DNA of 64,000 nucleotides. It comes from Euphorbia lathyris (Eukaryota > Streptophyta > Magnoliopsida > Malpighiales > Euphorbiaceae). The translations under genes and the position numbers were made by a program. The stretch lies in the NCBI RefSeq assembly GCF_963576675.1, contig NC_088917.1, positions 10,630,001 to 10,694,000 of the forward strand, read 5' to 3'. Position 1 is the first letter of the stretch. The number at the start of each line of letters is the position of its first letter. Below are positions 58,523 to 64,000 of the stretch, in pieces. Under the pieces are notes generated by a model. The model saw only the letters and a list, made by a program, of their open reading frames with translations. It made no database searches and had not been told where the DNA came from.

Positions 58523-59234
58523 GTGGCGATCGGATCCGACCCACCTACTTGCTGGAGATGCAAGACAGGGTAGATGGCGTGATTGGATACTCCTAGGGCT
58601 CAGCTGCACTAGCATACCTATATCGTCACTTAAGTATTGCTAATAGAGGAGATTGCGGGCAGATCATGGGCAGGTATATGGTTTAAAATATATTAATTTA
58701 CTTTTATATTAATTTGCTTATATACGTGTGCATGTGATGTGGATGTCGTACAGTTGTGGTGTCGTAACCCGCACTCCGATGACTACATTACAAGGGATGG
58801 ATATGATAACGGGATGTGATTGAGCCTTAGATGCCCAGCCAATGCATCCGCCAGTTGGGGTATGTGCAGACAATTCCTCCATCGATTATCAGGCCCTCGA
58901 GGGCCGTACGTCCCTGGAGTAGTGTTCGGTATCGGGTTGAGGTGCCAAATATGATTGCAGTAGATTGTCAATGCTCACCACATCTCGATACACTCCCACT
59001 CGGACTCCATCAGGATGTCATGATTCGTACATGTCGTGGTACACCTTCCATTCACATTCTCGTCTCATGAACGAGATTCATGCACCCACACCGGCTGTTC
59101 TTAATCGTTCCAATAGTGAGATTGTAAGTGATTTTGATTTTAATTATATGAGTTCACAAATATCAAATGTTAATTAATGGCAATCACAAATTGAACTTAA
59201 CTGTTTGTTTTTCTCTTTTTGCAGTGGGTTAGAA
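58523..59234 (+). pseudogene. MAIN-like / plant mobile domain pseudogene fragment
   Basis: Recognisable pieces are LLEMQDRVDGVIGYS, a TAG where the family has Trp, GSAALAYLYRHLS, an apparent intron (GT at about 58672 to AG at 58752), LQLWCRNPHSDD, then IRQLGYVQTIPPSIIRPSRA in another frame. Another GT-AG intron probably spans about 59124-59224. Plant mobile domain proteins (the MAIN family and related transposon-borne genes) share the block around YSWGSAxLAxLYR and a later RQFGYxQxIP motif. The fragment is broken by stops and cut by a Sirevirus fragment at about 59235. Confidence 0.6.
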
Positions 59235-59889
59235 GGGATCCAATTAGCTCATTATACTTATACTTCGTTAAGTCCTGAGCTTCTTCGATAGATGTCTTCT
59301 TTGTCTGCCATCCTTTCAGACGGCTTCTGAGAATCTTCTTTACTTACTCCTCCTCTAAGAAGACTTTTCCAAGTCTCTTGAGCTCATTTATGACTTTGGT
59401 GAATCTAGCATTCATCTCAGAAATGCCTTCACCTTCCTTCATCTCAAAGAGTTCATAGAGCCTCATATTCTTATTGACCTTTGACTCTTTAACCTTGATG
59501 GTTCCTTCATAGGTGACTTCCATCTTGTTTCATATCTCCTGGGCTGACTTGCATCCTGAAATCTTATTGTACTCTACAGCATCTAGGGCATAATGAAGCA
59601 TATTGATAGACGAGGCATTATTTTGGAGCTTCTTTAAGTCATCCTCTAACCATTTATCTTCAGTTTTGAGAGTATTAACTCATTCAACTGTTTCATATGG
59701 TTCATAGAGGCATTTTACTATTGCCAGCCAGGCACTCATGTTTTGTGCTTGGATGAAGTTATTCATTCTGTTTTTCCAGAATGTATAGTTTGATCCAAAG
59801 AACAGAGGAGGTCTGGTTATTGACAATCCTTCTAGGAGGATTTGAGTTGTCTCATTTCCCGGAGGGAAACATGTGCTATTGGCTGTCGT
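59235..59889 (-). pseudogene. gag: Truncated Sirevirus gag (third copy)
   Basis: Read on the minus strand the segment is about the first 215 codons of a gag like those of A and B ([49 protein letters not shown]). The expected initiator ATG is ACG at 59889, and stop codons occur within. The rest of gag, pol and the 3' LTR are missing: the sequence ends abruptly at ggatccaattagc near 59235, against the MAIN-like fragment. Confidence 0.85.
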
Positions 59890-59950
59890 TTGGGGATCTG
59901 GCTGAAGATAGTTTTATCTTAATAAACAGATCTTAGGCTTTGATACCACT

Positions 59951-61224
59951 TGTTGGTCCCTTGTGAGATAAAGTCTAGTTCTAAATGGGGGTGAATAGAA
60001 CTATTGGGTAAATTTTACTTAATAATAAATTTCTCACAAATTTAGTTCAATATCACAAGACAAGGCAAGCTCTGAATCAGAGGCAAGCTTCAGCAAAGAC
60101 AAAGCTTGATTCTGCTTTTGAACATTTTGTACAGAGGGCAGCTTAACTGGAAGAGCCTCTGTGTGACTTAAGATTAAACGATATATTGAACACAATAGTC
60201 GGAAGCACAAGTTAAGTATATAATCACAAAAGCAAGCAGTATATCAGAAGGAGTAAAGTAAGGAGTTAGAGAAATAGTTACGCAGCGATTTATACCGGTT
60301 CGGCCTCCTGCCTACATCCAGTCCCTAGAATATCTTCTTCTGGGTTTTAATCCGCTAGGGAACTCTTTCAACAGGTATAGCACAAATCCTTACAATAGAT
60401 ACATAGGTTCTGTAAAGTACCGTCCTTTACACTCCACACTCTCTCTTGCTACTCACTTATAACCAAAGTGAACAGAAGAGCTTCTGATCTTTTTAAGCTA
60501 TTGATAAGTTTGTTCTGACTTAGAACACAATGACAAACTATAAGCTATTACACGAATGAAAATAGTAAATTTGTATAAGCTCTTTTGTTTGCTTTTGGAA
60601 CTTTAAGGATGATTCTCTCTAGATTTCAGCGTTGATGATCAAGTCCAAATGAAGCAAATGATAGGGCTTGTATAGTGATACTTTGAGGCTTGGTCATTTT
60701 GAATTTCAAAATAACCGTTGGAGGGAAAGACTCCTTCTGTCGCTTTCATCCTCAACAGTCAGTACAAAAGCCTAACGTTGTGTCTCTCTTTTCCTTCTGT
60801 ATTTAGGAGACATCGTGCTTCTGATTGCTGCCAGAAGCAGTCTGACTGTTGGCACAAATAAGGTAAAGCTTCCAAGTTGACCAGGGGACAATCCATCTGC
60901 TCCTTATACTTCTGTCCAGAGTCAATGTTGATCATGTCAGCTGTGGCTTGATTTTCATCTTTCGGAACAAGTAATCCTACTTTGGTATGGGCTTTGCTTT
61001 TGGATCCTTCCAGCTATTGGGCTAAGCTTGGTGTTTGGGCCTTTGATCCAATTCAAAGCCTTTAACTATTTTCCTTTCTTTAATTCATTTAATTAAACAC
61101 ACTTAACAAACTATTAGTCCAAATAAATCAATATTTAATTTCAATGTTAACTAATTATGGAATATTAATTTTCTTTTAATATTTTTGTCATAATAAAAAA
61201 TTGTGTGGAAATTGTGTTTCAACA
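59951..61224 (-). repeat. 5' LTR of the truncated Sirevirus
   Basis: Plus-strand ends tgttggtccc and gtgtttcaaca, 1274 bp, diverged from the LTRs of A and B but with the same termini. The PBS (ctttgatacca, mutated at one base) lies at 59938-59948, beside the LTR. Confidence 0.85.
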
Positions 61225-62575
61225 ATAAGGTTGGAACTAGCCTATCTAGATCTGACTTTAGAGCCCCGTAGAACTTTTTGGTGATGATATTGGCGGAACT
61301 GCCTATGTCACTGAATACTCTATAAACTGTGAGCTATGCATGATCATATCAATCACCAAGGCGTCTTCATGAGCTTGCTTCGGGGTATTTTTTAATTTAC
61401 CAAACAAAGACTTAAAGGTTGACTCATGTAGCCATTGTCTATCTTTACAAGCCCTCTTTCTCTTTGTTGTAGGATCTTCAAGTAGCCCTCCGGTTACCAC
61501 ATTAATAACCCCTCAGAGAGCATGCTCTTTGGCTTGCGACTTCTTCCTTTTGGCCTCATGTGTCTTTGTTGACTTTTATAAGAAATGGCCGAGTGTTCCT
61601 ATTTCCGCCATCTTATCAAGTTCGATTTCTAGCTACCTAAAATCTTTAATATCAGAACCCCTCGCTATTGTGAAAGTCATAGTAGGCCTTATTGCTATGG
61701 TGCCCCGAATTTTTCAGCTTTGTGGGGTAGTCAATGTGTTTGTTCTTTTCTACCTAATATAACACCTCTTTCTTTGGGGTTTTGAGAGGTATGGAGTTTT
61801 TTCTAGGTTGCTCCTTTTGTCTCATCTGGTCCCTTTCTCTGTCTCCTCTACAGTGTTGTTTAGAACTATTTTCCAGAGCTAGACTATCTTTTGCGCTAGT
61901 GTTTCTTAATAAAGGGTTGAGCATGTGGTTGTCCCACTTGACGAAATCTCTAGTCTGTTGCATCAAGTCTAGGAATGCTTTAGGATGTCGTGTGGTTAAC
62001 TCTTGGGACAAGGCTTCGCTCTAGTAGTTGGTTGTCATAGCATAGCCAGCAACATCTACGGTGAGGTGGCAGTTCTGGATGGAAACCTTCTGAAATCTCT
62101 CCACCAACTCTCGAAGAGATTCTCCCAGATCTTGAACCAAGTAGTGAAGGTCCGGAGTAGTTTTGCTTTCAAGAATGGAGATGATAGAGTGCTAAGAGAA
62201 CATGTTAGCCATCTAGTTAAAAGGCCTAATATATTCAGGAGGCTACTACTTGTACTAGTTCGAGGCTACATCCTTCATAGTGGTTGGGAAGAGGAGGCAC
62301 GTAACGAAATTAGTGACTATGGTAGTCTCTAGTGCCCTTCTGAAATTCTTGGCATGTATCATTGGGTCTCACATCCCATTATATTTTTCTAAAGAGGGGT
62401 ATTTAAACCCTCGAGGCATCAACTCCTTCAAGATGCACGCACAAAAAGGGAAGCTAGTATCCGCGACCTTCAGCATTTCGGCATCCAGATTTGAGCCTCC
62501 TATCGGGTTTCTCAGTTCCCTTCGAATGAGCTCTTACATTGATTATTTCCACTCAGACTTATAACTCTCCTCTCT
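61225..62575 (-). pseudogene. Ty3/gypsy gag remnant
   Basis: The minus strand in several frames shows LPRGFKYPSLEKYNG-like, ELTTRHPKAFLDLMQQTRDFVKW, a stretch typical of Retrotrans_gag, then INVVTGGLLEDPTTKRKR and EDALVIDMIMHSSQF, typical of the gag-protease junction in plant gypsy polyproteins. Many stops and frameshifts are present. The fragment abuts the Sirevirus LTR, which probably inserted into it. Confidence 0.7.
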
Positions 62576-63050
62576 ATCAGAGGATGTGTTTTTATATTTT
62601 GTTTGTCGATCTTTATAGGATCTTGGCACAATTGTTTTCTTTCCTCGGCGACTCCTCTCCCCAGAGCTCTCTGCTAGCTTATTTCTTGTACATGGAGACT
62701 CAAATTCACTTAGGGATTCTCAGGTCTTGTGTTTACCAATATTAAACCCTCAATTGTAATATTTATAACGTTAAAAGTAAAATTACTCCGGATAAAACTA
62801 TTTTCACACCTTACTTTTTCTGAAAATAAAAAAATTAATTAATATAATATGCATAAATTCAGAAACTAAAAAACTATCCTTATTTATTTACAGAAAAAAA
62901 AATCCACATTGTAACACTCCTAGGCAATGTAATTATTTAAAATCCTCTACTATAATATTAAAAAAAAACACTAATCATCAATTAAGAAGACTATACAGAG
63001 AAAATCTGCCAAAATTTCATTAAAACTCCCTCAAAGAATGATACAAAATC
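62576..63050. other. AT-rich intergenic DNA, no gene seen
   Basis: Poly-A/T rich sequence between the gypsy remnant and the WRKY 3' flank; no features recognised. Confidence 0.6.
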
Positions 63051-63238
63051 GGGTTAATTACAGTCATAGTCCTTTATAAATTAAAAATAGAACAGAATTG
63101 CCACAACCCTTTATTTTGTAACAATAATACCCCCCTCTCCCCCGTCTTGCTACAAGGTGTTTGTCGTTACAAAATAAAAAAGTATGGTAATTCCGTTCCA
63201 TTTCTGATAGTTGAAGGACTACCGAGTTTAATTAACCC
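63051..63238. mobile_element. MITE-like fold-back element, about 188 bp
   Basis: The ends gggttaatta and taattaaccc are inverted. The arms extend inward for about 75 bp (gtccttt...ggaacRgaattRcca...ttattttgtaac and its complement) around a C-rich loop (ccccctctcccccgtcttgc). It lies about 40 bp beyond the WRKY stop, so it may be part of the 3' UTR. Confidence 0.7.
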
Positions 63239-63277
63239 CGCAAAATATCCGGCTCGGATGAAGCCTGTTAGAGCAGT

Positions 63278-64000
63278 TTAATTTAATGCAGAGAAAGTGA
63301 GAAGTGTTCTTGCTGATTCCAATGCCTTCTCACCTCCAAGTTCCAACACTTTCTCATCCATGAAATCGCCTTCTTCCGCATCCGTTGGCGGCTTAGTCGT
63401 GATTCGCTGACTCGATAAACTCTTCGCACTTTTGCAGTGAGCATCATCATCATCATCCATGGTTACAGTAGAGGGAATAGGAGCGAGACTTTTCGAAACC
63501 TTCTGTTTCTTAGAAGCTGGCATGTCGTGATCGTGGTTTCCGACATACGTTATTATGGTTTCTGTTGCATCGTTCGTTAACCTCTCGACATGCTTATGAG
63601 CAGTGCATCCTGCGGATGTGCATCTGTAGTAACTCCTATTGTCCGAACAAGGCGAGGCAAAGTATAAGAATATGTGAAGCAATGCAATGCGAAATGCAAA
63701 GATCGGTGTGAAAATTCACCTCGAATGAGAATTCGCTTTCACCATTTTCTGACCATATTTGCGCCATCGATAGCCATCGTCGGCGATCACCCCATCAGCA
63801 GAAGCATGCACAACTGTCTTCGACTCCCTGTTAGCTTCCGAGACAGACGTTGAATGCACACATCTTTCATTCGACCTGTTTGTCGTCCAGATAGATCTAT
63901 TTATCAAGTTACAATAACAAACGTAATCAAGTTTCATTATTTACGAGAATCGGGGAGTACCTTTTTCGGCACCCTGGTTCAGAACCGAGCTTTTGTTGGA
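63278..64000 (-). CDS. WRKY transcription factor, C-terminal part (5' end outside window)
   Basis: Three exons on the minus strand: 63961-64000 (partial), 63720-63875 and 63278-63635 (TAA). Introns 63876-63960 and 63636-63719 are GT-AG, and the second sits at the conserved site within the C-terminal WRKY domain. Motifs: SEPGCRKR upstream, SKTVVHASADGVIADDGYRWRKYGQK, then YYRCTSAGC and the HDH zinc ligands (C2H2-type finger). The sequence before the domain and its type recall group I proteins such as WRKY32. Group I members bind W-box DNA with this second domain; the N-terminal domain would be upstream of 64000. The usual KGNPHPR after WRKYGQK is KANSHSR here, and the finger has CTAHKH instead of CPVRKH. 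Confidence 0.92.

Overview
This is nuclear DNA of a flowering plant, almost certainly a eudicot. The evidence is GT-AG introns in AT-rich intergenic DNA, a WRKY transcription factor, a plant 3-hydroxyisobutyryl-CoA hydrolase-like gene and several families of plant retroelements. The species cannot be named from the sequence alone. Three host-type genes are visible. The 3' 14 exons of a mitochondrial-type HIBCH-like hydrolase lie at 1-3669 (+). A DUF1985-domain gene of uncertain integrity lies at 7620-10301 (-). The 3' end of a group-I-like WRKY gene lies at 63278-64000 (-). A decayed plastid-type trnS-UGA lies at 12093-12181.

The middle of the window (about 12.6-50.7 kb) is a four-level nest of retroelements that can be resolved to the base. 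An old L1-type LINE (ORF1 with DUF4283 and zinc knuckle; ORF2 with endonuclease, RT, zf-RVT and RNase H) was split in ORF1 by copia element C (12902-45157, minus strand, LTRs about 1.8 kb). C was split in its RT domain by Sirevirus-type copia element A (15757-38702, plus strand, LTRs 1335 bp, TSD TTGTC). A was split in its 3' LTR by a related Sirevirus-type element B (26928-38392, minus strand, LTRs about 1466 bp, TSD TTTCT). A keeps long gag and pol frames. B is the youngest insertion but its pol is broken. Both carry a third large ORF after pol, in the Sirevirus 'envelope-like' position, with its own TATA box about 100 bp upstream of its ATG.

From 50.7 to 62.6 kb lies a second mosaic. It holds fragments of a MAIN-like / plant-mobile-domain pseudogene; a non-autonomous gypsy-type LTR element (53105-58522) with nearly identical 1.8-kb LTRs and a diverged inverted partial copy beside it; a truncated third Sirevirus (gag remnant plus 5' LTR, 59235-61224); and a gypsy gag remnant (61225-62575). 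Small fold-back or MITE-like repeats sit at 4329-4691, 7431-7561 and 63051-63238.

No prokaryotic features, CRISPR arrays or operons are present. The most noteworthy signals are the internal promoter and nuclear-looking composition of the Sirevirus third ORF, an excess of TCAG/CTGA words throughout both Sireviruses, a run of four GC-rich hairpins in the leader of element C, and a repeat-filled intron beside a duplicated exon in the DUF1985 gene.
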